From contig JAFGQQ010000333.1 in assembly GCA_016935595.1 (NCBI GenBank), positions 1 through 7,213 on the forward strand: a stretch of DNA of 7,213 bases, given 5' to 3'. This document shows positions 7,188-7,213 of the stretch, piece by piece. Below the pieces are notes generated by a model, which was not told the origin of the DNA, did not search any database, and worked only from the letters and a program-made list of their open reading frames with translations. The translations under genes and the position numbers were made by a program. The stretch comes from Bacteroidales bacterium (lineage in GTDB: Bacteria > Bacteroidota > Bacteroidia > Bacteroidales > UBA10428). Numbering within the stretch: the stretch's first letter is position 1; each line of letters opens with the position of its first letter.

Positions 7188-7213
7188 AGTCTTAGTTCAT
7201 AGTCTTCAGTTCA
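7188..7213. repeat. Near-tandem 12/13-base repeat upstream of hisD
   Basis: Two copies lie side by side, separated by one T: AGTCTTAGTTCA (7188-7199) and AGTCTTCAGTTCA (7201-7213). They differ by one substitution or insertion around the seventh base. The array reaches the edge of the window and may continue beyond it. It sits just upstream of the candidate hisD promoter. It is probably a simple intergenic repeat; whether it has a regulatory role cannot be told. Confidence 0.5.

Overview
The window carries most of a histidine-biosynthesis operon. It is entirely on the minus strand, read from right to left, and comes from an AT-rich bacterium that is most likely a member of the Bacteroidota. 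Three things support that placement: the gene order hisD-hisC-hisB-(purU)-hisH-hisA-hisF-hisE, the fused two-domain HisB whose phosphatase half lacks the usual zinc ligands, and AT-rich intergenic DNA without Shine-Dalgarno sequences but with a TAnnTTTG-like promoter element. The assignment to phylum is inference; no rRNA or other marker is present.

Layout in transcription order (right to left). A 67-base leader (7147-7213) holds a near-tandem repeat and a possible promoter. It is followed by hisD (7146-5827), hisC (5820-4771), hisB (4778-3666), purU (3642-2773), hisH (2714-2100), hisA (2106-1384) and hisF (1365-607). After a 152-base AT-rich gap containing octamer repeats comes hisE (454-155). 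The last stretch (1-154) contains no gene I accept, only a cluster of short palindromes that look like dispersed repeat elements. hisC/hisB and hisH/hisA overlap by a few bases, and most other gaps are short, so hisD to hisF are probably co-transcribed. hisE is the loosest member.

How the genes work together: HisE hydrolyses phosphoribosyl-ATP. HisA isomerises ProFAR to PRFAR. HisH and HisF form the glutamine-dependent synthase that makes imidazole-glycerol phosphate and releases AICAR. HisB dehydrates that product and later dephosphorylates histidinol phosphate, HisC transaminates between those two steps, and HisD oxidises histidinol to histidine. HisG (first step) and HisI (third step, phosphoribosyl-AMP cyclohydrolase) are not in the window. 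The extra gene, purU, encodes formyl-tetrahydrofolate deformylase. It could be linked to the pathway through the one-carbon demand created when AICAR re-enters purine synthesis.

I did not find an undescribed system here. The points that merit a second look are the free-standing HisE without HisI, purU inside the his operon, the zinc-ligand loss in HisB, a Pro-to-Leu change beside the catalytic Asp of HisA, and the repeats at the operon's flanks and in its hisF-hisE gap.
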